Counted from the first letter of the stretch, positions 1-6,119 are shown. The stretch is DNA of 8,751 nt from an uncultured Rhodospirillaceae bacterium (GCA_900313155.1 OMQE01000072.1:1-8751); one strand, 5' to 3'. Numbers and translations: made by a program. Notes: a model not told the origin generated them from the sequence alone.

Positions 1-1374
1 CGGATAGCCGGCAGTAACGACCAGATATTCGCCTTTTTGCCCGACTTTGGCATCACGCGCCACTTGCAAGGCGGTGTCTTGTAATTTGGTGATATCATTA
101 AACACTTCCGGATTGAAAAACGCCCGCACGCCCCAAACAAGCCCCAAGCGTCGTGCCACTTCAATAGAAAGCGTAATTGCAATAATCGGTCTTGCCGGAC
201 GCTCACGCGCCATTGAAAAAGTGGTAAAACCGGTTGCCGAATAGGTTACCACACCAGCCATATTCGGTAAAATATTGGTCATCTCGCTGGCCGCATAAGT
301 AATAGCATCGGCCATATCATCGCAGTCTGATAAATCTTTATCTTGTTGTACGCGCGAATAGTAAGATGCATCTTCTTCAACCTGAGTGATAATTTGATGC
401 ATCATTGCCACTGCTTCCGCTGGATAGCTTCCGGCTGCCGTTTCAGCAGAAAGCATAACGGCATCGGCACCGTCAAACACGGCATTTGCCACATCGGAAA
501 CCTCTGCACGAGTCGGAGTCGGATTAACAATCATCGATTCCAGCATTTGCGTTGCCACAATTACCGGACGACCGTATTTGCGACAAGTCTTAACAATACG
601 CTTTTGCAAAACCGGAACAGTCTGAATCGGGCATTCTACCCCTAAATCACCGCGCGCCACCATAATTCCGTCAGATTCTTTAACAATATCATCCAGTTCA
701 TCAATCGCGCTCGGCTTTTCCAATTTAGAAATAATCCATGCCTTATCACCAATTAAATTGCGCGCCATACGAACATCTTCCACACTTTGCACAAACGACA
801 AACAAACCCAATCAACCCCCAAATTCAGAGCAAATTCCAAATCTTTCTTATCTTTTTGAGTAATTGCCGAAATCGGCAGTTTAACGTTTGGCAAATTTAC
901 GCCCTTATGCGCCGATAAATAGCCACCGACTTTAACAACCGTTTGTGCAACCTGATTTTCGTTCGACAGCACTTCCAGCTCGATATTGCCGTCATTTAAG
1001 AGCAATTTGTCACCGGCTTTGAGGGCGGCAAAAATTTCTTTGTGCGGTAGTTGAACACGTGTTTCATCACCGTTTTCATCAAGCATATCAAGCACAAATT
1101 TCTGCCCTTTTTGTAACAATACTTTGTCGGTTTTAAAAGTTCCGATTCTTAATTTCGGGCCCTGTAAATCGGCCACCACTGTCAGATGGCGCCCATATTT
1201 TTCGCTCAACGCGCGCACAATTTTCAAGCGTTCAGCGTGCTCGGCATGGGTGCCATGACTAAAATTAAAACGAAAGGCATCAACGCCTGAAAGCACCAGT
1301 TTTTCAATCATTTCTTCCGATGCGGTTGATGGTCCGATGGTTGCTAAAATTTTGGTATGTGTGTTAATCGGCAT
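1..1374 (-). CDS. pyk: Pyruvate kinase, 3' end cut by window edge
   Basis: Transfers phosphate from phosphoenolpyruvate to ADP, the last step of glycolysis, in the cytoplasm. The frame is open from ATG at 1374 to base 1, giving 458 residues; the family is usually about 470-480, so only the last few residues are missing. Visible motifs: R35 with NFSHG (37-41) in the substrate site, DLQGPKLR (69-76), the K217/E219 pair in SKLEKP (catalytic lysine and metal ligand), MVARGDLGVE with D243, and ATQMLESM with T275 followed by the PTRAEVSDVANAV signature. In the 69-77 segment the residues L70, Q71, K74 and I77 correspond to rabbit positions 113, 114, 117 and 120. Lysine at 117 is the class known to work without K+. 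AGAGGA lies 6 nt before the start. It is divergent from gapR. Identification is essentially certain. Confidence 0.98.
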   Translation of the reverse strand, partial: MPINTHTKILATIGPSTASEEMIEKLVLSGVDAFRFNFSHGTHAEHAERLKIVRALSEKYGRHLTVVADLQGPKLRIGTFKTDKVLLQKGQKFVLDMLDENGDETRVQLPHKEIFAALKAGDKLLLNDGNIELEVLSNENQVAQTVVKVGGYLSAHKGVNLPNVKLPISAITQKDKKDLEFALNLGVDWVCLSFVQSVEDVRMARNLIGDKAWIISKLEKPSAIDELDDIVKESDGIMVARGDLGVECPIQTVPVLQKRIVKTCRKYGRPVIVATQMLESMIVNPTPTRAEVSDVANAVFDGADAVMLSAETAAGSYPAEAVAMMHQIITQVEEDASYYSRVQQDKDLSDCDDMADAITYAASEMTNILPNMAGVVTYSATGFTTFSMARERPARPIIAITLSIEVARRLGLVWGVRAFFNPEVFNDITKLQDTALQVARDAKVGQKGEYLVVTAGYP

Positions 1375-1405
1375 ATTTATTTCCTCTAATCAAATTATTT
1401 ATACC

Positions 1406-1426
1406 AAAGTATATAGAATATACTTT
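1406..1426. promoter_or_regulatory. Perfect 9-3-9 palindrome between pyk and gapR
   Basis: AAAGTATAT and ATATACTTT are perfect inverted arms around a 3-nt AGA spacer. It lies 31 bp upstream of the pyk start and about 110 bp upstream of the gapR -35 box. The size and symmetry fit a dimeric repressor or activator site for pyk; it could also form a short hairpin in a pyk leader. The core is very AT-rich, so chance is not excluded. I could not place a convincing pyk promoter around it. Confidence 0.4.
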
Positions 1427-1534
1427 CTTTGTTTAAAGATGGTCTTGTCATAAAAAAAGCATAAAGTCAAACAGAAAATATAAATAAAACTTTTTGCGCA
1501 ATTTTTCTCGACCGATTTTTTTAGTAAATATTTC

Positions 1535-1563
1535 TTGTCAAAGAGCAAAATTTTTGCTATGAG
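1535..1563 (+). promoter_or_regulatory. Predicted gapR promoter
   Basis: TTGTCA (1535-1540), a 17-bp spacer and TATGAG (1558-1563), set in the alphaproteobacterial-looking context CTTGTC-N17-CTATGA. Transcription would begin near 1570, leaving a 5' leader of about 25 nt with AAGGAG at 1584-1589. Confidence 0.5.
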
Positions 1564-1595
1564 AATACAGAATTTTATTTTTTAAGGAGACTAAA

Positions 1596-1859
1596 ATGGT
1601 AGATGAAAATCAGGTAAAAGCCGAAGTTGGCGGTATTGATGCCCCTCGTTTGGTTTCTTTGGTTGAACGTATTGAACGTTTGGAAGAAGAAAAGAAAGAG
1701 TTGCAAAGCGATATTCGCGATATTTTTGCCGAAGCCAAAAGCGCCGGTTTTGATGTCAAGGCTTTACGCACGGTTTTGAAGTTGCGTAAAATGAATGCAG
1801 CAGACCGCGATGAACAAGAAGGCTGGGTTGCCGTGTTTCGTGAAGCATTAAATTTCTAA
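1596..1859 (+). CDS. gapR: GapR/DUF2312 (UPF0335) nucleoid-associated protein
   Basis: An 87-residue protein of the GapR family. In Caulobacter, GapR is a small nucleoid-associated protein that binds overtwisted AT-rich DNA ahead of replication and transcription machinery and stimulates topoisomerases. Seen here: a charged heptad-like coiled coil (about residues 16-47, LVSLVERIERLEEEKKEL), then the conserved basic stretch ALRTVLKLRKM (56-66) and the C-terminal RDEQEGWVAVFREAL segment. The length matches the family. AAGGAG lies 6 nt upstream of ATG. It is a single-gene unit with its own promoter and terminator, divergent from pyk; I recall this neighbourhood from other Alphaproteobacteria. Family assignment is strong; the molecular role is taken from the family. 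Confidence 0.93.
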   Translation: MVDENQVKAEVGGIDAPRLVSLVERIERLEEEKKELQSDIRDIFAEAKSAGFDVKALRTVLKLRKMNAADRDEQEGWVAVFREALNF

Positions 1860-1888
1860 ATTTTCAAGCAAACTAAAACACAAAAAAC

Positions 1889-1913
1889 GCTCGCTTTTAT
1901 TGCGGGCTTTTTT
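1889..1913 (+). terminator. Intrinsic terminator of gapR
   Basis: GCTCGC (1889-1894) pairs with GCGGGC (1902-1907), including one G-U pair, around a 7-nt loop, followed by six T (1908-1913). It starts 30 nt after the gapR stop. Confidence 0.8.
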
Positions 1914-1948
1914 ATTTGAGTTTTGATGTAAAAAAATTATCCAAAGCG

Positions 1949-1973
1949 AAAACCCACCTTATAAAAAGGTGGG
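1949..1973 (-). terminator. Terminator of the predicted small RNA
   Basis: CCCACCTT (1953-1960) and AAGGTGGG (1966-1973) form a perfect 8-bp stem with a 5-nt loop. On the minus strand it is followed by only four T, so it may be moderately efficient. It faces the gapR terminator 35 bp away. Confidence 0.65.
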
Positions 1974-2161
1974 CGGACGTTAGCAACCGTATAAAACCAA
2001 CCGGTTCGGCTTATTCAGTAAAAAACCTTATTCAGCCGACATCCGTCCCATAATACAATGCAGATACAGATACCGGAATAATTTTTTTTAAGTCGTTTAT
2101 ACCTTACGACTGGTTTTATATGAGGGCTGCTAAACCCAAAGCATGTGCATTTCCATACACC
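1949..2161 (-). ncRNA. Predicted structured small RNA, about 213 nt, family unknown
   Basis: No protein frame explains this stretch. Read on the minus strand it starts about 7 nt after a promoter -10 box and ends at a terminator hairpin. Predicted helices, in window coordinates: a 5' hairpin 2155-2160/2145-2150 with a GGAA tetraloop; outer closing stem 2128-2133/1980-1985; main closing stem P1 2111-2120/1990-1999 (10 perfect pairs); hairpin P2 2106-2110/2092-2096 abutting P1; an A-rich linker 2077-2091; P3 2072-2076/2001-2005, one base from P1; P5 2066-2071/2041-2046 abutting P3; P4 2034-2039/2006-2011 abutting P3; then the terminator. P3, P4 and P5 meet in a three-way junction with one unpaired base. 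I looked for tmRNA, RNase P, SRP and 6S signatures and recognised none. It sits between gapR (convergent) and a secreted-protein gene. The structure was folded by eye. Confidence 0.6.
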
Positions 2162-2167
2162 TTTCTA

Positions 2168-2196
2168 GGTATATAAGATAATATTTCGAAAGTAAA
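2168..2196 (-). promoter_or_regulatory. Predicted promoter of the small RNA
   Basis: On the minus strand TTTACT (2191-2196), a 17-bp spacer and TATACC (2168-2173). The -10 hexamer and spacing are identical to those of the tRNA-Arg promoter at 5052-5080. The start point would be near 2161, exactly where the first RNA hairpin begins. Confidence 0.55.
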
Positions 2197-2211
2197 GAAT
2201 TATTTTAAAAC

Positions 2212-2242
2212 TTGTGACTAAATTTGTGAAATTGTGACTAAA
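2212..2242. repeat. Direct repeat of TTGTGACTAAA, 20-bp period
   Basis: Two identical 11-mers at 2212-2222 and 2232-2242, with a third TTGTGA core between them at 2224-2229. They lie just upstream of the small-RNA -35 box and overlap the end of the preceding gene's terminator. A related 12-mer is found again at 2774-2785, upstream of the secreted-protein gene. They may be binding sites; the function is unknown. Confidence 0.4.
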
Positions 2243-2275
2243 AAACTGCTTAATTTATAAGATATTAAGCAGTTT
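2240..2275 (-). terminator. Intrinsic terminator of the repeat-protein gene
   Basis: A perfect 12-bp stem, AAACTGCTTAAT (2243-2254) with ATTAAGCAGTTT (2264-2275), and a 9-nt loop. On the minus strand it runs into six T (2245-2240). It lies 32 nt after the stop codon at 2308, separating this gene from the small RNA downstream. Confidence 0.85.
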
Positions 2276-2307
2276 CAAACGGTTATAATTTTTAAATTGT
2301 CTAATCG

Positions 2308-2709
2308 TTAAGGATTATCTGGGTGAGTAGCCGGCGGATTAGACGTAGGAGCACCGCCATCACCGCTCACGGCATCACTCACATCGCTCCCAACTTTTTT
2401 AGCACCGTCCCATACATCGCTGGTCACTTCTTTAGTGCCGTCCCACACATCACTGGTCACTTCTTTGGTTCCCTGCCACAAATCTCCTGTCACTTCTTTG
2501 GTTGTATCCCAAACACCTGCGTTTTGCGTTGTTGAAGGTGATGCTGCCGGCATAGAATTTGTGGTATGCATTGTCCCTTGCTGCGGCGGAACAGTTTGGT
2601 CTGTCATATGGTGCATATGCACCGAAGAACGAGCTTCTGCACCGGCTGATAATAGGCAAAAAACGGTGGCTAAAGCTGTGGTCGAAATATATTTTATTTT
2701 GTTTTGCAT
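2308..2709 (-). CDS. Small secreted protein with four 11-residue repeats
   Basis: A 133-residue protein with no recognised family name. Residues 1-26 look like a Sec signal peptide (basic start, hydrophobic core at about 11-22, likely cleavage after AGA or AEA), so it should be exported to the periplasm or envelope. A His/Met cluster HMHHM (31-35) follows, then a Pro/Ser/Thr-rich linker. Residues 67-110 hold four tandem 11-mers of pattern W-D-x-[TA]-K-[EK]-V-[TG]-[SG]-D-[VL], with Trp at 67, 78, 89 and 100. Eleven-residue periods of this kind usually form amphipathic helices, as in LEA-like and apolipoprotein-like proteins. The tail is Gly/Pro-rich. The start is placed at ATG 2709 because AAGGAG lies 9 nt upstream; the TTG at 2742 has no comparable support. 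Its role could be membrane or stress association, or metal binding; this is not resolved. Confidence 0.8.
   Translation of the reverse strand: MQNKIKYISTTALATVFCLLSAGAEARSSVHMHHMTDQTVPPQQGTMHTTNSMPAASPSTTQNAGVWDTTKEVTGDLWQGTKEVTSDVWDGTKEVTSDVWDGAKKVGSDVSDAVSGDGGAPTSNPPATHPDNP
2380..2511 (-). repeat. Four tandem 33-bp coding repeats
   Basis: These DNA repeats encode the four 11-residue units of the secreted protein. The second and third units encode nearly the same peptide (GTKEVTSDVWD), which suggests expansion by duplication. The repeat length is a multiple of three, so copy changes would keep the frame. Confidence 0.85.
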
Positions 2710-2887
2710 CAATGCTATCTCCTTTTTTTTATTCTTACACAACAGAAGATAAACATTATTATCAGTTTTTCAATGTGACTAAAAAGACTACTTTTTTGCA
2801 TATCGCAAACCATAGTACTGAATTTAAAAGAAAAAAATAATACTGAGTTCGTGCTTAAAATGGTGGATATAAAGCAAGGTGTGTATC

Positions 2888-4765
2888 TTATTTTTTGCTT
2901 ATTTTCCAAAAAGGAATATCAAATAAATAATATTTTGTTGTAATATTATTTTTCATATGTCTGATTTTCCAAATCGGTAGACCGAAAATTTTATAAACCG
3001 TTTTTTCGCCACATTTTTTTACTGAAAAAAGTGAAATAATATTGAAGAGCTTATAGCTTTGTTTATGTGTTTCAATTTTAATCATACGCTTTTCTGAATC
3101 ATTTTTGACTAATGAATGTAATTCCTCATTCTTCTCCCAAAGGTTATGTAGGGAATTTTTTATCCCTTCGCAATTAGCTTCAGGGTCATAAAATGCTTTC
3201 ACTTTTAGCAAAGGACATTTTCTTTGCATCAGCCACATCGGAAAGCAAGTTAAATTCACATTTATTGAACGTGGATACATATTGTCTTCTTCGGGATAAG
3301 GAATATAGTTTGCAAAAGAATATCCTTTATTTGTAAAGTAATGGGTTAATTTTGTTTCGTAATTCAAAATAGTGTCTTCTCTGCTTGGTTGATGCGTTAC
3401 ATGTACAAAAAAATCATGAAAAGACGAATCTGAAAAAATCTGTTTTCTAAATACCAAAAAATAAGACTGCAGATGCTCTTCAACATCAACATTTTTACAT
3501 ATTCCCCAAAAATCACATTTTCTTTTTTCCATTTCCCTGAACATATCGGCAAACGGAAAAACCGGACCATAGCAGCTGTCATTGCATAAAATCAACTCAT
3601 CTGCATTTGTCAGCAAGCCGTTATTTTCGGCATAAGCAATTCCTCGTTTATATGAGCCGAAATCATATTCGTTGTGTCGCTCACATTGCACATAAGAAAC
3701 ATAATTTTTGAGTTTTGCAATGTCTGTCGACGATGCAAAATTATCAGCGATAAATATAATTTTATCACATACTTCTTTTAATCCGCGAAGATAATAAAAT
3801 ATGTAATCCGGAACATTTTCTGATGAAAAATACGAGGCAAAAATAGCCACTCTTTTACAATTTTTAGAGAGTTCATCATGTTTCTCTGCTTTTAATTGAG
3901 TTTCTGCAGATAGTCTGATTTTTTCAAAATCATAAAATACATTAAAATATTCTTTGGCATGCTCTAATTCAAAAGAATGCGGCTGATTTTGCAATGTAAA
4001 TTTTTTATAATCATTTGTGATAAAATTCTCATTAACTTTTTTGATTTGTAGAAATGTTTCAAATGAGATTTTATTTTTGTTAGCTAAATCTAACAAAAGC
4101 GATAAATATTGTACTCCAAAAGCATAATATACATTATATTTACTCTTTTGAGAGCAGTCGATTTCAATTTCATCAAACCAATGCCTGTAATCTATGATAT
4201 AATTTTGTTTGTCCGTATAATAGAAAAGAATGGATAGATGGGGAAACAGTGTATTATATTCCATATTTTGAGGCAGTTTATCAAAATCTTCTTTCCAGCA
4301 GGAGAGCCCGCCTGACCACGAGGACATATTTGACAGCGATGCAACGAAGTCATTAAAAGATTTACACGCCAAAGGCTCTCTTTCCAACAGATGATTCAAA
4401 AAATACACAACAGGCTTTTCTTTGTCTGCTTGATGCTTCCTGATAAAATCTAAAAAATATCTCATACTTCCAGGCGTAAAAACAGATCGCGTGTTAATCA
4501 GTTTTATAAATAGCCCGCTTGCCAACTTAAAAGCCTCTATCTGGTTTAGAAAGAGTTTTGCCGATGTTCGCTTGTAATGTAAATTTTTATGTGCAGAAAA
4601 TTTCTTTGTTATGAAAAGCATACAGTCATCATTATCACCATTATCCGTAATAATAACTTCAAACAAAGCATCATCTTCATTTTGAGAATAAATGCTTTCA
4701 ACAACTTTATCTACCCATTCGGTAACACCTGTTGTTGCAATACACAGCGATAAAAGTTTTTGCAT
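2888..4765 (-). CDS. Two-domain glycosyltransferase: GT2-like plus RgpF-like
   Basis: A 625-residue cytoplasmic or membrane-peripheral enzyme probably building a surface polysaccharide. Residues 4-100 resemble the nucleotide-binding half of GT2 transferases (LLSLCIATTGVTEWVDKVVESI, then EVIITDNGD with D41). Where active GT2 enzymes usually carry a DxD-type metal motif before a PG-(S/A) turn, this protein has LINTRSVFTPGS (89-100), so the first domain may be inactive or divergent. Residues 304-530 match the rhamnan synthesis protein F (RgpF) domain: RVAIFASYF, YDFGSYKRG (367-375), LCNDSCYGP (393-401) and CDFWG (417-421). The end (591-622) has two copies of a Y-x-(I/L)-F-x-x-P-x-W-K-I motif. 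No signal peptide or membrane span is clear. AAGGAC lies 8 nt before ATG. The gene is strongly AT-rich and stands without other polysaccharide genes, which suggests transfer. Sugar and linkage are unknown. Confidence 0.85.
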   Translation of the reverse strand: MQKLLSLCIATTGVTEWVDKVVESIYSQNEDDALFEVIITDNGDNDDCMLFITKKFSAHKNLHYKRTSAKLFLNQIEAFKLASGLFIKLINTRSVFTPGSMRYFLDFIRKHQADKEKPVVYFLNHLLEREPLACKSFNDFVASLSNMSSWSGGLSCWKEDFDKLPQNMEYNTLFPHLSILFYYTDKQNYIIDYRHWFDEIEIDCSQKSKYNVYYAFGVQYLSLLLDLANKNKISFETFLQIKKVNENFITNDYKKFTLQNQPHSFELEHAKEYFNVFYDFEKIRLSAETQLKAEKHDELSKNCKRVAIFASYFSSENVPDYIFYYLRGLKEVCDKIIFIADNFASSTDIAKLKNYVSYVQCERHNEYDFGSYKRGIAYAENNGLLTNADELILCNDSCYGPVFPFADMFREMEKRKCDFWGICKNVDVEEHLQSYFLVFRKQIFSDSSFHDFFVHVTHQPSREDTILNYETKLTHYFTNKGYSFANYIPYPEEDNMYPRSINVNLTCFPMWLMQRKCPLLKVKAFYDPEANCEGIKNSLHNLWEKNEELHSLVKNDSEKRMIKIETHKQSYKLFNIISLFSVKKCGEKTVYKIFGLPIWKIRHMKNNITTKYYLFDIPFWKISKK

Positions 4766-4830
4766 TAATATAAGTCCTTATTAAAGAAAAGTTGCATTTC
4801 TTTGTTTTGATACATACGATATTTAAACAT
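4765..4830 (-). CDS. 21-codon upstream ORF coupled to the glycosyltransferase
   Basis: ATG at 4830 opens a 21-residue frame (begins MFKYRMYQNKEM, ends KDLY) whose TAA shares its last A with the glycosyltransferase ATG (TAATG). GGAGG lies 5 nt upstream, a better ribosome site than the one of the big gene. The arrangement fits translational coupling: ribosomes finishing the short ORF could restart on the long one. It has no run of a single amino acid, so classic attenuation is not indicated. It could be a chance ORF, but the strong ribosome site and exact overlap argue against that. Confidence 0.5.
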   Translation of the reverse strand: MFKYRMYQNKEMQLFFNKDLY

Positions 4831-4879
4831 TTCAGCCTCCAAACGTTATTTTGACAACGGTTTAAGTGTAAATGCTTGA

Positions 4880-4908
4880 TTTATAATGCTTTTATATTTG
4901 TGTCTCAG
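4880..4908 (-). promoter_or_regulatory. Possible promoter of the leader ORF and glycosyltransferase
   Basis: On the minus strand CTGAGA (4903-4908), a 17-bp spacer and TATAAA (4880-4885). The -10 is good and the -35 weak. It would leave about 43 nt before the short ORF. Confidence 0.3.
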
Positions 4909-4935
4909 ATAAAATATTTGACACCTGAATCACAT

Positions 4936-4955
4936 AAAACCTTGCAAAAACAAGG
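4936..4955 (-). terminator. Terminator of tRNA-Arg
   Basis: A 5-bp stem CCTTG/CAAGG (4951-4955 with 4940-4944) with a 6-nt loop, followed on the minus strand by four T. It lies 9 nt beyond the tRNA 3' end. A short stem, so only moderate support. Confidence 0.5.
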
Positions 4956-4964
4956 CTTTAAAAA

Positions 4965-5041
4965 TGGTGCAAGCGGGCGGATTCGAACCGCCTGCCTACT
5001 TCTTAGGAGGAAGTCGCTCTATCCTAATGAGCTACGCCTGC
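4965..5041 (-). tRNA. tRNA-Arg (anticodon CCT)
   Basis: A full 77-nt cloverleaf. Acceptor GCAGGCG pairs with CGCTTGC (one G-U pair), discriminator A, and CCA is encoded. D arm GCTC/GAGC, anticodon arm ACTTC/GAAGT with loop CTCCTAA giving anticodon CCT (reads AGG), T arm GGCGG TTCGAAT CCGCC. It is a single-gene unit between rnhB and the glycosyltransferase, with promoter and terminator nearby. Confidence 0.97.
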
Positions 5042-5051
5042 ACTAGGTGTT

Positions 5052-5080
5052 GGTATAGACTGATTTTTGCAAAAACGCAA
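5052..5080 (-). promoter_or_regulatory. Promoter of tRNA-Arg
   Basis: On the minus strand TTGCGT (5075-5080), a 17-bp spacer and TATACC (5052-5057), in the context CTTGCG-N17-CTATAC typical of alphaproteobacterial stable RNA genes. The predicted start is only a few bases ahead of the tRNA 5' end at 5041. Confidence 0.75.
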
Positions 5081-5106
5081 GCATATTTTAGATACTTTAC
5101 CAAATC

Positions 5107-5739
5107 CTAAATTTTTCCGGTAAGCATATAGTTTTGTATTGGTTTATAGCTTTTTCGATGTTCCGGTATTAAGCCATGTTCACGAATACCGGCAATATGA
5201 TCTTTGGTTCCGTAACCAGCATTTTTTTCAAATCCGTAAAACGGATATTGGCTAGCTAAATCTTTTAACAATTTATCCCTATATACTTTTGCTAAAATGC
5301 TGGCGGCGGCAATTGAATAAGATTTGGCATCTCCGCCGATATAACAATTTGTTGAACAAATAAAATCTTTTGGCAGACGATTACCGTCAATTAAGGCAAA
5401 TTGAGGTTTGACAGACAGTTTTTCAACAGCTCGCTGCATAGCTAAAAACGTGGCTTGCAAAATGTTGAGTTCATCAATTTCCTCAGCCGAAGCAAGACCG
5501 ATTCCGCAACAGACTTTGCCTTTTTTTTCTTCTTCAAACAACAAATCATAAAGTTTTTCACGTTTAGCGGCTGAAAGTTTTTTTGAATCGTTCAAATTTT
5601 GCAAAAGTTCGGCAGAAACTTGGCGGTCTAAAAATATCACCGCGCCGGCGGCCACCGGTCCCACCCATGGACCGCGACCGGCTTCATCTACGCCGCAAAC
5701 TATCCCCGAATAAGTATTTTCAATTTCCCAAGTCGGCAT
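5107..5739 (-). CDS. rnhB: Ribonuclease HII
   Basis: Cleaves the RNA strand of RNA-DNA hybrids and removes single ribonucleotides misinserted into DNA, in the cytoplasm. With the start used here the protein has 210 residues, usual for the family. The four acidic catalytic residues are present: D18 and E19 in GVDEAGRGP, D118 in LIDGNR, and D137 in YIGGDAKS. The NDSKKL (50-55), ELNILQATFLAMQRAV (90-105) and SIAAASILAKVYRD segments are also standard. ATG at 5739 is preferred over the in-frame ATG at 5757 because the AGAGGAG ribosome site lies between them, 5 nt before 5739. It lies 68 bp after the rhodanese gene on the same strand, so the two may be co-transcribed. It ends with TAG. Confidence 0.97.
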   Translation of the reverse strand: MPTWEIENTYSGIVCGVDEAGRGPWVGPVAAGAVIFLDRQVSAELLQNLNDSKKLSAAKREKLYDLLFEEEKKGKVCCGIGLASAEEIDELNILQATFLAMQRAVEKLSVKPQFALIDGNRLPKDFICSTNCYIGGDAKSYSIAAASILAKVYRDKLLKDLASQYPFYGFEKNAGYGTKDHIAGIREHGLIPEHRKSYKPIQNYMLTGKI

Positions 5740-5807
5740 TTTTTCTCCTCTTTTCAAATTAGAAGATATTTTAACACCGACATCAAAATTTGCAAATATT
5801 TTATCAA

Positions 5808-6119
5808 CTAACGGCGAATAATTTCCACGCCTTCATATTCTGCCTCGACCATCCCGCCAATCACAACGGCAACATTATCGAATCCGGCCTTTTCAAACAT
5901 TTCGGCTGCCTGCGAAGCCCGAGCGCCAGATGCGCAAATAATATTGATTGTTTTGTCTTGCGCAGTTTGATTTTCTTGCATAAATTCACACGGATCCAAA
6001 TCGGCCAAACTTTTATGTATGTGTGGCAATTTCAACTCTTCCAGTTGGTGTTCTTCTAAAGAGCGCACATCTAAAATAAAAGAGTCGTCCTGTAAACTGG
6101 TTGGTTTTATAAAGCGCAT
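5808..6119 (-). CDS. Single-domain rhodanese-like sulfurtransferase
   Basis: A 103-residue rhodanese-domain protein, probably cytoplasmic (no signal peptide). Such proteins move sulfane sulfur through a cysteine persulfide. The N-terminal DVRS motif (17-20) with nearby E22 and the active loop CASGAR (C62 to R67) are both intact, so catalysis is expected. The domain is of the short GlpE-like size. AAGGAG lies about 6 nt before ATG. It is upstream of rnhB on the same strand. The physiological sulfur acceptor cannot be told from sequence. It ends with TAG. Confidence 0.9.
   Translation of the reverse strand: MRFIKPTSLQDDSFILDVRSLEEHQLEELKLPHIHKSLADLDPCEFMQENQTAQDKTINIICASGARASQAAEMFEKAGFDNVAVVIGGMVEAEYEGVEIIRR

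Noticed and set aside
343..645. Plus-strand open frame of 100 codons
   Set aside because: It is antisense to the highly conserved pyruvate kinase frame.
1949..2161. tmRNA, RNase P RNA, SRP RNA or 6S RNA
   Set aside because: No T-loop or CCA acceptor, no RNase P core motif, no SRP domain IV loop; and the multi-branched fold differs from the 6S rod. A divergent 6S RNA cannot be fully excluded by eye.
2380..2511. Repeat array that might be CRISPR-like
   Set aside because: The repeats are contiguous 33-bp coding units without spacers and translate to a regular 11-residue protein repeat.
2610..2623. Perfect 14-bp palindrome GGTGCATATGCACC
   Set aside because: It is inside the secreted-protein gene and follows from the codons for the His/Met cluster; no regulatory context is seen.
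2710..2742. TTG start at 2742 for the repeat-protein gene
   Set aside because: The AAGGAG ribosome site lies downstream of it and serves ATG 2709, which also begins a normal signal peptide.
4936..5041. tRNA-Arg as an integration site for an island holding the glycosyltransferase
   Set aside because: No second copy of the tRNA 3' end was seen in the window, and there is no integrase or other mobility gene.
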